Part shown: piece after piece, positions 1 through 5,531 of the stretch
How the letters are laid out: the number at the start of each line of letters is the position of its first letter
Numbering within the stretch: the stretch's first letter is position 1
Source of the DNA: Gammaproteobacteria bacterium RIFCSPHIGHO2_02_FULL_42_13
GTDB taxonomy: Bacteria > Pseudomonadota > Gammaproteobacteria > UBA12402
NCBI GenBank assembly: GCA_001801405.1
Contig: MGXQ01000005.1
Span: 1-11,849, forward strand
Length of the DNA: 11,849 bases
Reading direction: 5' to 3'
Position numbers and translations under genes: made by a program
Notes under the pieces: generated by a model
What the model saw: the letters and a program-made list of their open reading frames with translations, nothing else
What the model was told of the DNA's origin: nothing
Database searches by the model: none

Positions 1-107
1 ACACTTACATAGTAAAACTATGCGCGTATTTTTCTTCAATCAGAACGTTTAAATCTGCTACCAATCTGGGTGCTATATGTCCAAGTTATTTTGTGACAGA
101 CCCTAAC

Positions 108-135
108 AAAAAACCCCGCAAAAGCGGGGTTTTTT
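108..135 (-). terminator. Rho-independent terminator of the HU-like gene
   Basis: A perfect CCCCGC/GCGGGG stem with an AAAA loop is flanked by A6 and T6, so it can terminate in both directions. It lies 18 bases beyond the stop codon of the minus-strand HU-like gene. It could also end a plus-strand transcript entering from the left edge, where one frame (positions 3-137) stays open but resembles nothing I know. Confidence 0.9.
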
Positions 136-153
136 AGTTCAAGCAAAAGGCAC

Positions 154-579
154 TTATTTAACCATTTCCTTGAGTCGTTTTAACGTTCTAACTTTAACGA
201 CGTTATGTGCTGGTTTTGCTTTAAACATCATTTCCGCGCCTGTGAAGGGATTAATTCCTTTACGGGCTTTCTTAGCCGGCTTATGAACTCTTTCGATCTT
301 CATTAAGCCTTCTAATTTGATAAGACCACAACCACCCTTGCGGATATGATTATGGACAACTTTTGATAATCCATCCATGACTTTGCCAACGTCTTGCTTG
401 GAAACGCCAGCATAACCGGCGAGCGTACGTTGTAATTCGGTCTTGGTATAGACTTTTTCAACAGCTTGAGAGCTGATAGGTATTGTTTTTTTCTGGACTA
501 TTTTTTTGGCTGCTTTCTTAGCAGTTTTTTTCGTGTTTGCACGAGTTGCTTTATGCGTTTTGGACTTTTTAACGGCCAT
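154..579 (-). CDS. HU-family DNA-binding protein with lysine-rich N-terminal tail
   Basis: Nucleoid-associated protein expected to bind and bend DNA as a dimer. I chose the ATG at 579 (MAVKKSK) over an upstream in-frame ATG at 594 because GAGGG (588-592) sits at ribosome-binding distance from it; this gives 141 residues. Residues 1-32 are a Lys/Ala/Thr tail resembling histone H1-like tails. Residues 44-136 form the HU/IHF fold: TKTELQRTLA helix, SKQDVGKVMDGL helix, then the DNA-clasping arm with INPFTG (109-114), whose proline intercalates into DNA in HU. The usual arm motif is GRNPxTG; here the arginine is isoleucine (I109). Canonical HU is about 90 residues, so the tail accounts for most of the extra length. 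It is monocistronic, with a strong terminator downstream. It is clearly HU-like, but not assignable to hupA, hupB or ihf by eye. Confidence 0.92.
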   Translation of the reverse strand: MAVKKSKTHKATRANTKKTAKKAAKKIVQKKTIPISSQAVEKVYTKTELQRTLAGYAGVSKQDVGKVMDGLSKVVHNHIRKGGCGLIKLEGLMKIERVHKPAKKARKGINPFTGAEMMFKAKPAHNVVKVRTLKRLKEMVK

Positions 580-618
580 TGTTAAATCCCTCATATAATA
601 AATTTAATAACAAAATTA

Positions 619-634
619 TTTGGTATCTACCAAA
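619..634. promoter_or_regulatory. Perfect inverted repeat upstream of the HU-like gene
   Basis: TTTGGTA-TC-TACCAAA has 7-bp perfect arms, 40 bases upstream of the HU-like start. It lies where a promoter/operator for that minus-strand gene would be expected. No binding protein is identified. A second inverted repeat (632-658) overlaps it by three bases. Confidence 0.4.
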
Positions 635-658
635 CAGTTTAAAGATATCATACTGTTT
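632..658. promoter_or_regulatory. Second inverted repeat upstream of the HU-like gene
   Basis: AAACAGT (632-638) and ACTGTTT (652-658) are perfect 7-bp arms separated by 13 bases, so their centres are about two helical turns apart. Further ACTGTT-like words occur around 686-692. This could be an operator for the HU-like gene; no regulator is known from the sequence. Confidence 0.35.
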
Positions 659-940
659 GCAATTTGGAAGTTTTTTTAATAAAAAACTGTTGTTTTTCAG
701 TATTTTTCGCTGTTTTTTTTAATAAAATCGGCATAAACGTAGAAAAATAAAATTTTTGCCCCTGATATTTTGTTTTTTTTGAAATATTCAAGCGGTATTT
801 ACGGTCATATTTTTTTTGAATAAATTTTTATAATGGAATTCATGATTATTTATATGGTGTTTTACTGCGCATCTGTTGAGCAAATTTGGCCGATTGTATG
901 AAATTGCCCAAAATCTTCTGAAATATACAGCCAATATGGC

Positions 941-969
941 TTGTAAATTGCGGGTTAGTTTTGTACAAT
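941..969 (+). promoter_or_regulatory. Sigma-70-type promoter of the rplM operon
   Basis: TTGTAA (941-946), a 17-bp spacer and TACAAT (964-969) fit a housekeeping promoter. Transcription would begin near 976, leaving a leader of about 45 bases before rplM. Such a leader is long enough for the autogenous control by L13 known in E. coli, but I see no specific structure proving this. Confidence 0.65.
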
Positions 970-1021
970 TTCGCCCTCTTTGGTGATCTCACCTGGATGT
1001 ATTAATTGGAGCAGTAATCTC

Positions 1022-1450
1022 ATGAGAACAGTAACTGTAAGGCCGGAGTCAATCGTACAGCATTGGCATGTCGTCGATGCAAAAGATAAGATTCTGGGGC
1101 GTTTAGCCAGCAAGATAGCCTTTCGATTGATGGGCAAGCATAAGCCTGAATATACGTCGAATATGGACCTGGGCGACAATATTATCGTGATTAATGCGGA
1201 GTTGATCCGTGTGACCGGTAATAAGGCCGAGGCGAAGCAATATCACCACCATTCTGAGTATCCGGGTGGGATAAAATCGATAGTCTTCAACAAATTATTG
1301 GCCAAAAAGCCAGAACGCATTCTTGAGGCAGCCGTCAAAAATATGTTGCCAAAAGGCCCGTTGGGTCGGCAAATATATAAAAAACTGCATGTTTATGCAG
1401 GGTCGGCTCATCCGCATATCGCACAAAACCCAGAGACACTTGACATATAA
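1022..1450 (+). CDS. rplM: 50S ribosomal protein L13
   Basis: Early-assembling protein of the large ribosomal subunit that binds 23S rRNA. The 142-residue product equals the E. coli length and carries the family blocks VVDAKDKILGRLAS, MGKHKPEYT, GDNIIVINA, VTGNKA, MLPKGPLGR and LHVYAG. The ATG at 1022 is chosen because GGAG (1008-1011) precedes it and MRTVTVRPE aligns with the E. coli start; the open frame extends to a TTG at 980, but that would add 14 residues without family support. It is the first gene of the rplM-rpsI operon, and rpsI follows after 23 bases. Confidence 0.98.
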   Translation: MRTVTVRPESIVQHWHVVDAKDKILGRLASKIAFRLMGKHKPEYTSNMDLGDNIIVINAELIRVTGNKAEAKQYHHHSEYPGGIKSIVFNKLLAKKPERILEAAVKNMLPKGPLGRQIYKKLHVYAGSAHPHIAQNPETLDI

Positions 1451-1473
1451 CGTATAATTAGGAAATCGTATTT

Positions 1474-1926
1474 ATGGTAACAAAAGCAAAGGCAACGAAA
1501 ACAGAGAGTTATTATGGTACCGGTCGTCGTAAGAGTTCGACGGCGCGTGTATGGATGAAGCCAGGCGAAGGCAAGATTGAAATCAATGCTTGCGAAATGG
1601 ATAAGTATGTGACCCGAGAGACGGCTCGCATGGTGATTATGCAGTCGTTGCAAGCGGTGAATATGGTCAATAAATTCGATATTAAGATCCGTGTGCGAGG
1701 CGGCGGTATTAGCGGTCAAGCCGGTGCGATTCGTTTAGGCATTGCTCGAGCGCTTGTTCATTATGATGAAGGCGATGATGGTGTAGCCGGGAAAGCCGGG
1801 ACTGAACGATCATTTCGTCGGCTGTTGCGCGATCATGGCTTCTTAACACGCGATGCAAGGAAGGTTGAACGTAAAAAGGTCGGATTACACGGTGCGCGCA
1901 GAGCTACTCAGTACTCCAAACGTTAA
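1474..1926 (+). CDS. rpsI: 30S ribosomal protein S9 with an internal insertion
   Basis: Small-subunit protein whose C-terminal tail reaches the P-site tRNA. Diagnostic blocks are YYGTGRRKSSTARV (13-26), RGGGISGQAGAIRLGIARAL (75-94), TRDARKVERKKVGLHGARR (125-143) and the terminal SKR. At 150 residues it is longer than E. coli S9 (130). Part of the excess is a 7-residue N-terminal extension. The rest is an insertion of about 13 residues between YDE (97-99) and the RRLLRDHGF segment: residues 100-112, rich in Gly, Asp and Ala. The reading frame is intact. AGGA (1460-1463) serves as ribosome-binding site. The gene is co-transcribed with rplM and probably also feeds sspA, 43 bases downstream. Confidence 0.97.
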   Translation: MVTKAKATKTESYYGTGRRKSSTARVWMKPGEGKIEINACEMDKYVTRETARMVIMQSLQAVNMVNKFDIKIRVRGGGISGQAGAIRLGIARALVHYDEGDDGVAGKAGTERSFRRLLRDHGFLTRDARKVERKKVGLHGARRATQYSKR

Positions 1927-1969
1927 TGTTCTCTATTTTTTCCATATTTGCCGTCAACGGGAGTGATGT

Positions 1970-2605
1970 ATGGCAGTAATGACAAAAAAACGTATGGTGA
2001 TGACGCTTTATAGCGGATCGATGGATATCCAGAGTCACTGTGTACGCATCGTCTTAGCCGAAAAAGGTATTTTGTCAGATGTGATCGAAATCGGTCGTCA
2101 TAATATTGTCGAAGATCTTTCTCGTCTGAATCCTTATAATTCTGTGCCCACGTTGGTTGATCGTGATCTTGTTTTATATAATTCCAATATTATTGTCGAG
2201 TATTTGGATGAGCGTTTTCCTCATCCTCCTTTATTACCGGTATATCCTGTGATGCGTGCTAAATATCGTTTGATGATGTATCGCATCGAGCGTGATTGGT
2301 GTAGTTTGATTATGGATATTGAAAATAAAACAGAAAAAACAGCGGCAGCCAAAGCGGAATTGATTGATGGGTTGACCAGTATCGCCGATACATTTTCGGA
2401 TTTTCCCTATTTTTTGAGCGAAGAATTTTCATTAGTGGATTGTTGTGTGGCGCCTATTTTGTGGCGATTGCCGAGATGGGGCATTGTGCTGCCTAAAGCG
2501 GCAGCGTCACTTTTAAAATATGCCGAGCGTTTGTTTGAGCGTGATGCGTTTCAGCTGAGTTTAACGGAAACCGAGCGTGAACTGCGCATGACCGAGAGGG
2601 AGTGA
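1970..2605 (+). CDS. sspA: Stringent starvation protein A
   Basis: RNA polymerase-associated protein with a glutathione S-transferase fold that modulates transcription under starvation and acid stress in enterobacteria. The 211 residues match E. coli SspA (212) closely: an MTLYSGSMDIQSHCVRIVLAEKG thioredoxin-like start, LNPYNSVPTLVDRDLVLYNS, IIVEYLDERFPHPPLLPVYPV, RIERDW, PYFLSEEFSLVDCCVAPILWRLP and FERDAFQLSLTETERELR. GGGAG (1959-1963) precedes the ATG. Its stop overlaps the first possible ATG of sspB. Its position directly after rpsI without petABC is noteworthy. In relatives SspA often controls virulence genes, so a regulatory role in host association is possible, though inferred. Confidence 0.97.
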   Translation: MAVMTKKRMVMTLYSGSMDIQSHCVRIVLAEKGILSDVIEIGRHNIVEDLSRLNPYNSVPTLVDRDLVLYNSNIIVEYLDERFPHPPLLPVYPVMRAKYRLMMYRIERDWCSLIMDIENKTEKTAAAKAELIDGLTSIADTFSDFPYFLSEEFSLVDCCVAPILWRLPRWGIVLPKAAASLLKYAERLFERDAFQLSLTETERELRMTERE

Positions 2606-2607
2606 TG

Positions 2608-3024
2608 ATGTCAAGCGAAATGTTGCCGATGCACTCTTATTTGATTCGTTCGTTGTACGACTGGATTTTAGATAGTAAATGTACGCCTTATCTTGTAGTT
2701 AATGCTGAGATACCAGGCGTATGTGTCCCAAAGCAGTTTATCAAAGATGGCCAGATTGTTTTAAATATAGAGCCGACCGCGGTTAAAGATTTAATTATTG
2801 ATGTCGAAGCGGTGAGTTTTACGGCAAGTTTTGGTGGTATTCGCCAAACCATTTACGTGCCACCTTTAGCGGTGAAGGCCATTTACGCAATGGAAAATGG
2901 TCAAGGCATGGTGTTTGAATCTGATGTTCAAGCTCAACCTGATGGAAAGGCGAGTACCGGCGATGCTGGTTCGACTACCACAAGCCGTGGCAAAAAAGGC
3001 CGGCATTTGCACGTTGTTAAATAA
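2608..3024 (+). CDS. sspB: SspB, ClpXP protease adaptor
   Basis: Tethers ssrA-tagged polypeptides to the ClpXP protease. Residues 9-108 form the peptide-binding domain (SYLIRSLYDWILDSKCTPYL, DGQIVLNI, ASFGG, VPPLAVKAIYAMENGQGMVFE). Residues about 109-130 are a Gly/Ser/Thr linker. The extreme C-terminus GRHLHVVK is the ClpX-docking motif (E. coli ends in LRVVK). The ATG at 2608 is chosen for its 5-base spacing from AGGGAG (2597-2602); ATG 2605 and GTG 2602 are also possible, and the former would overlap the sspA stop by one base. At 138 residues it is shorter than E. coli SspB because the acidic linker is shorter. It is translationally coupled to sspA. Confidence 0.95.
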   Translation: MSSEMLPMHSYLIRSLYDWILDSKCTPYLVVNAEIPGVCVPKQFIKDGQIVLNIEPTAVKDLIIDVEAVSFTASFGGIRQTIYVPPLAVKAIYAMENGQGMVFESDVQAQPDGKASTGDAGSTTTSRGKKGRHLHVVK

Positions 3025-3051
3025 TCATAAGCTTGCAAACTCGGCTTTTTT
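2999..3051 (+). terminator. Candidate terminator overlapping the sspB 3' end
   Basis: GCCG (2999-3002) pairs with CGGC (3042-3045), and inside it TTTGCA (3006-3011) pairs with TGCAAA (3034-3039); T6 (3046-3051) follows. The ascending arm lies within the last codons of sspB. The large loop makes this weaker than the terminator at 108-135. Confidence 0.5.
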
Positions 3052-3061
3052 GGCCTATGCT
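3033..3061 (+). promoter_or_regulatory. Candidate promoter of the ATPase gene
   Basis: TTGCAA (3033-3038), exactly 17 bases, then TATGCT (3056-3061). Both hexamers match consensus at four of six positions. It overlaps the sspB terminator, and the start site would fall in the palindrome at 3063-3084. Confidence 0.35.
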
Positions 3062-3062
3062 C

Positions 3063-3084
3063 CAAAATAGACTCGTCTATTTTG
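3063..3084. promoter_or_regulatory. Perfect 10-bp-arm palindrome before the ATPase gene
   Basis: CAAAATAGAC-TC-GTCTATTTTG has perfect 10-bp arms and lies three bases before the AGGAGGG ribosome-binding site (3088-3094). It could be an operator or an mRNA hairpin limiting ribosome access; there is no T-run, so it is not a terminator. Confidence 0.55.
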
Positions 3085-3098
3085 TACAGGAGGGAAAA

Positions 3099-4265
3099 AT
3101 GGCCGTAAAACGATATTGCGAATCCTATATTTTTCAAGATGTTAAGAAAAAAATGGTTTTTATCGGAGGGCCGAGACAGGTGGGTAAAACTACGTTGGCT
3201 CGAGCGCTTGCTCGCGAAGAATTTACAAGAACAGCCTATTTTAATTGGGATGTTGATGAAGATCGTAAAGCGATACGATCTAAACAGTGGCAACGGGATA
3301 CGGCACTTATTATTTTCGATGAGTTACATAAATATCCTCGTTGGAAACAGTGGATTAAAGGCGTATATGATTCGAAATTAGAGGGGCAGCATTATCTTGT
3401 GACGGGTTCAGCAAGATTGGATGTCTATCGACGTGGTGGCGATTCTTTGATGGGGCGTTATCACTATTGGCGACTACATCCTTTAAGTTTGGATGAGTTG
3501 CCTGTTGGGATAACACCTGAAGACGCTTATCAACGGTTGCTGAAAAATGGCGGATTTCCAGAGCCTTTTTTAATGAATGACGAACGAGAAGCGCGACGAT
3601 GGCGCAAAGAGCGATTTGACCGAGTATTACGTGAAGATGTGCGAGATGTCAGTTTGATCCGTGAGATACAATTACTATATTTTTTTGTAGATGCATTACG
3701 CAATCGTGTGGGTAGTCTTATTACATTATCCAATTTGGCTCGAGATTTGGAGATATCCCCCAAAACAGCAAAATCATGGCTCATATTAATTGAAAAAATG
3801 TATATTGTTTTTTCTGTTCCGCCGTTGACACGCAATATCCCGAGAGCAGTACAAAAACCACCGAAAGTCTATTTTTTTGATAATGCAGATACTATAGATA
3901 ATGCAGCTGTTCGGTTAGAAAACCTCGTTGCAACACATCTATTGAAACGGTTACATTTTATAGAAGATTATTATGGCCATCGTTGTCGATTGCATTATAT
4001 TCGAGATAAAGACAATCGAGAGGTCGATTTTGTCACCATCATTGATGATATTGTCATAGATTTGATCGAAGTAAAATTGCATGATACAAAAATTTCTGCA
4101 AGCTTAAAATATTATGCAAAAAAATTAAAACCAAAACATGTCGTACAAATTGTGGGTGATTGTCCGCATCCTTTTGATAAAGATGGAATCTCGGTTATGA
4201 GTCCCATAGATTTTTTTAAGAATCCGCCTTGGGAATGTCCTATCTCCAGCCCGCTCTCATCGTGA
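3099..4265 (+). CDS. AAA-type P-loop ATPase with DUF4143-like C-terminus
   Basis: Predicted cytoplasmic ATPase of the widespread archaeal/bacterial AAA_14-DUF4143 family, whose biological role is mostly unknown. Visible parts are Walker A GPRQVGKTT (24-32), Walker B LIIFDE (70-75), the sensor-like VTGSARLD (101-108), a helical middle region, and a C-terminal part with REVDFV (307-312) then IEVK (323-326). The last two (D310, E324, K326) resemble a PD-(D/E)XK nuclease core. The start at 3099 is set by the near-ideal AGGAGGG at 3088-3094; an upstream TTG (3033) would read through the terminator. The product has 388 residues, usual for the family. Its 3' end overlaps the convergent gene by 26 bases. 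Such genes are often horizontally mobile; here it sits alone after a conserved block. Confidence 0.88.
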   Translation: MAVKRYCESYIFQDVKKKMVFIGGPRQVGKTTLARALAREEFTRTAYFNWDVDEDRKAIRSKQWQRDTALIIFDELHKYPRWKQWIKGVYDSKLEGQHYLVTGSARLDVYRRGGDSLMGRYHYWRLHPLSLDELPVGITPEDAYQRLLKNGGFPEPFLMNDEREARRWRKERFDRVLREDVRDVSLIREIQLLYFFVDALRNRVGSLITLSNLARDLEISPKTAKSWLILIEKMYIVFSVPPLTRNIPRAVQKPPKVYFFDNADTIDNAAVRLENLVATHLLKRLHFIEDYYGHRCRLHYIRDKDNREVDFVTIIDDIVIDLIEVKLHDTKISASLKYYAKKLKPKHVVQIVGDCPHPFDKDGISVMSPIDFFKNPPWECPISSPLSS

Positions 4266-5118
4266 TACCTGGAAATGTCTTTTCTTTTTTTAGCGAAGGG
4301 TCGGGTGGTTGTAATTTCAGGAGACGCGCATCCAATAATTCCCACGTATTGACAACTCTGTCTGGGGTGGGGGTGAATAATATACTGAGTATTGCGCCGA
4401 GGTCATTGCCAAAAGTTGAATTTCGTATGGCCGCTTGTGATATATGTTCAGCCTCTTTTGCCATTTCTATGCAAGCTTGAGCTTTGTGAAAATTTGTTAT
4501 GGCATCGGGGGCGTCATAATCGAGCGCGGCTATATTGAGATACGCTTGTGCCAATATGAGCCATCCTGGCGTTCCATGCAATTGTCCAATTTTATGTTCA
4601 CTCAATAATTGGCGAACCAATTCTTGTTGAATGGGCTTTTGCTCCTGTGCGACTAAAGTTTTTCTTGCTGTTTGTTTTATGAGTTTATGTTGTTCATGGA
4701 TGCTTGATAAATTTTTCCATCCGACCGCCATCCTTAACCAGATAGCAGCTTCATCTTCGTTAGTGTCAACAGTCGCCACAAATCGAAAATGACAGGCAAT
4801 ACCCAAAACGACATCTAATGTGTTTAGCATGGGTTTTTGTGGTAAGAAATGATCGGGCGCGCCATATTGTGTTAATTGTGTTTCCCAATGCTCTTCTAAT
4901 TCTGGCCAACGACAATAGTCGATTAATTGAGGATGATGATCAAGCAGTATGGCGAGCTGATAGTGGTGGCCAGCCAATTTATCTGACGAAATACTTTTTA
5001 TGTACTTTGCAATCGCTTGTTTGTTTGCAGTGGTTTTATGTGCTTCGTATGTGCCAACGAGAGCCTCTAACGCTGCCGCGGTTGCTTGTATCTCATCTGT
5101 TAAGTCGAGTGTTGGCAT
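4240..5118 (-). CDS. Uncharacterised helical protein, 292 residues
   Basis: No function is recognised with confidence. The protein looks soluble and almost wholly alpha-helical, without signal peptide or membrane segment. The stretch starting GTPGWLILAQAYLNIAALDY and continuing through FHKAQACIEMAKEAEHISQAAIRN has the spacing of tetratricopeptide-like helix pairs. From memory this resembles unknown-function families of Legionella/Coxiella proteins (DUF5630-like); that is tentative. AAGGGA lies five bases before the ATG at 5118, and a TTGACA promoter precedes it. The tail (SLKKEKTFPGITMRAGWR) is basic and lies opposite the last codons of the ATPase gene. It is divergent from the IQ-motif gene, so shared upstream control is possible. 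It could be an effector or a cytoplasmic adaptor. Confidence 0.82.
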   Translation of the reverse strand: MPTLDLTDEIQATAAALEALVGTYEAHKTTANKQAIAKYIKSISSDKLAGHHYQLAILLDHHPQLIDYCRWPELEEHWETQLTQYGAPDHFLPQKPMLNTLDVVLGIACHFRFVATVDTNEDEAAIWLRMAVGWKNLSSIHEQHKLIKQTARKTLVAQEQKPIQQELVRQLLSEHKIGQLHGTPGWLILAQAYLNIAALDYDAPDAITNFHKAQACIEMAKEAEHISQAAIRNSTFGNDLGAILSILFTPTPDRVVNTWELLDARLLKLQPPDPSLKKEKTFPGITMRAGWR

Positions 5119-5160
5119 GTGAATCCCTTACTTGGATATGGGCAGCAAGATGATACGGGC

Positions 5161-5189
5161 AGGGTAGCTTGGACTATGTTTTTTGTCAA
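5161..5189 (-). promoter_or_regulatory. Candidate promoter of the 292-residue protein gene
   Basis: On the minus strand, consensus TTGACA (5184-5189), a 17-bp spacer and TACCCT (5161-5166). The -10 is poor (three of six). The start would fall about 35 bases before the ATG. Confidence 0.45.
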
Positions 5190-5288
5190 TTTTCAAGAAA
5201 TAACCATAATTTTTAATGCACGAGCCCGAAGTCGAGCGGCTAAATGATTGATTTATAATGATACAAAAAGAACGATTATTTTGCATCT

Positions 5289-5321
5289 CTTAATCTTCCC
5301 TTAAGAATGCAGTTCTATACT
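5289..5321 (+). promoter_or_regulatory. PmrA-type tandem box with -10 element
   Basis: CTTAAT-CTTCC-CTTAAG (5289-5305) is two CTTAA hexamers at 11-bp period, fitting the YTTAAK-N5-YTTAAK pattern of PmrA boxes. TATACT (5316-5321) follows after 10 bases, so the box covers the -35 position, where no sigma-70 hexamer exists. That is the arrangement of response-regulator-activated promoters. In Legionella and Coxiella, PmrA activates many Dot/Icm effector genes. It points rightward, to the IQ-motif gene or to a short RNA ending at 5490. Confidence 0.6.
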
Positions 5322-5422
5322 AACAATAGTAACGTAGCCTGGGTGGAACGAGCAAAGCGAGTGAAACCCAGGGTTTTCATCCTGGGTTTCGCTTCACCCA
5401 GGCTACGCTTGCTAATAATAGT
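5320..5422. repeat. REP/MITE-like palindromic element with flanking direct repeats
   Basis: The outer ends CGTAGCCTGGGTG (5333-5345) and CACCCAGGCTACG (5395-5407) are a perfect 13-bp inverted repeat. Inside, GAAACCCAGG (5363-5372) pairs with CCTGGGTTTC (5381-5390). The element is bracketed by CTAACAATAGT (5320-5330) and CTAATAATAGT (5412-5422), an 11-bp direct repeat with one mismatch that looks like a target-site duplication. GAACGAGCAAAGCGAG inside resembles the GGAGCGAAGCG core of the repeats at 9702-9863. Confidence 0.75.
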
Positions 5423-5443
5423 CGCATAAGAAAAAGTATAAGA

Positions 5444-5490
5444 AAAAAAGGCGGCAAATCAGGGATTTACCAGCGAATTCGGCCTTTTTT
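5444..5490 (+). terminator. Terminator-like hairpin in the leader of the IQ-motif gene
   Basis: AAAAAAGGC (5444-5452) pairs with GCCTTTTTT (5482-5490). Nested inside, GGCAAATC (5453-5460) pairs with GATTTACC (5464-5471) with one mismatch. No protein gene ends upstream on this strand, so it would act as an attenuator or end a short RNA. A second CTATACTAA word (5493-5501), identical to that at 5315-5323, follows immediately and might be a second -10. Confidence 0.5.
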
Positions 5491-5531
5491 ACCTATACTA
5501 AAAGTAATGCAGTAAATAGAGGATATGGTGT

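Larger units (their letters stand above)
580..1021. other. AT-rich divergent intergenic region between the HU-like gene and rplM
   Basis: About 440 bases with long T and A runs and no credible gene. The left end holds the two inverted repeats described separately; the right end holds the rplM promoter. A perfect TATAAT stands at 829-834 but has no recognisable -35 at 16-18 bp. A 19-codon plus-strand frame beginning at 841 has no supporting evidence. The T-rich middle could be curved DNA. Confidence 0.5.

Noticed and set aside
829..834. Perfect TATAAT upstream of rplM
   Set aside because: No -35 at 16-18 bp and very AT-rich surroundings make a chance match likely; the 941-969 promoter is better.
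980..1021. Longer N-terminus for L13 from a TTG at 980
   Set aside because: The extra 14 residues have no family counterpart and the ATG at 1022 has its own ribosome-binding site and aligns with E. coli L13.
955..1179. Minus-strand open frame over the rplM start
   Set aside because: It lies antisense to a certain ribosomal gene and its promoter, and shows no ribosome-binding site or known domain.
3033..3098. Extended start for the ATPase
   Set aside because: It would initiate inside the sspB terminator with no ribosome-binding site, whereas ATG 3099 follows AGGAGGG.
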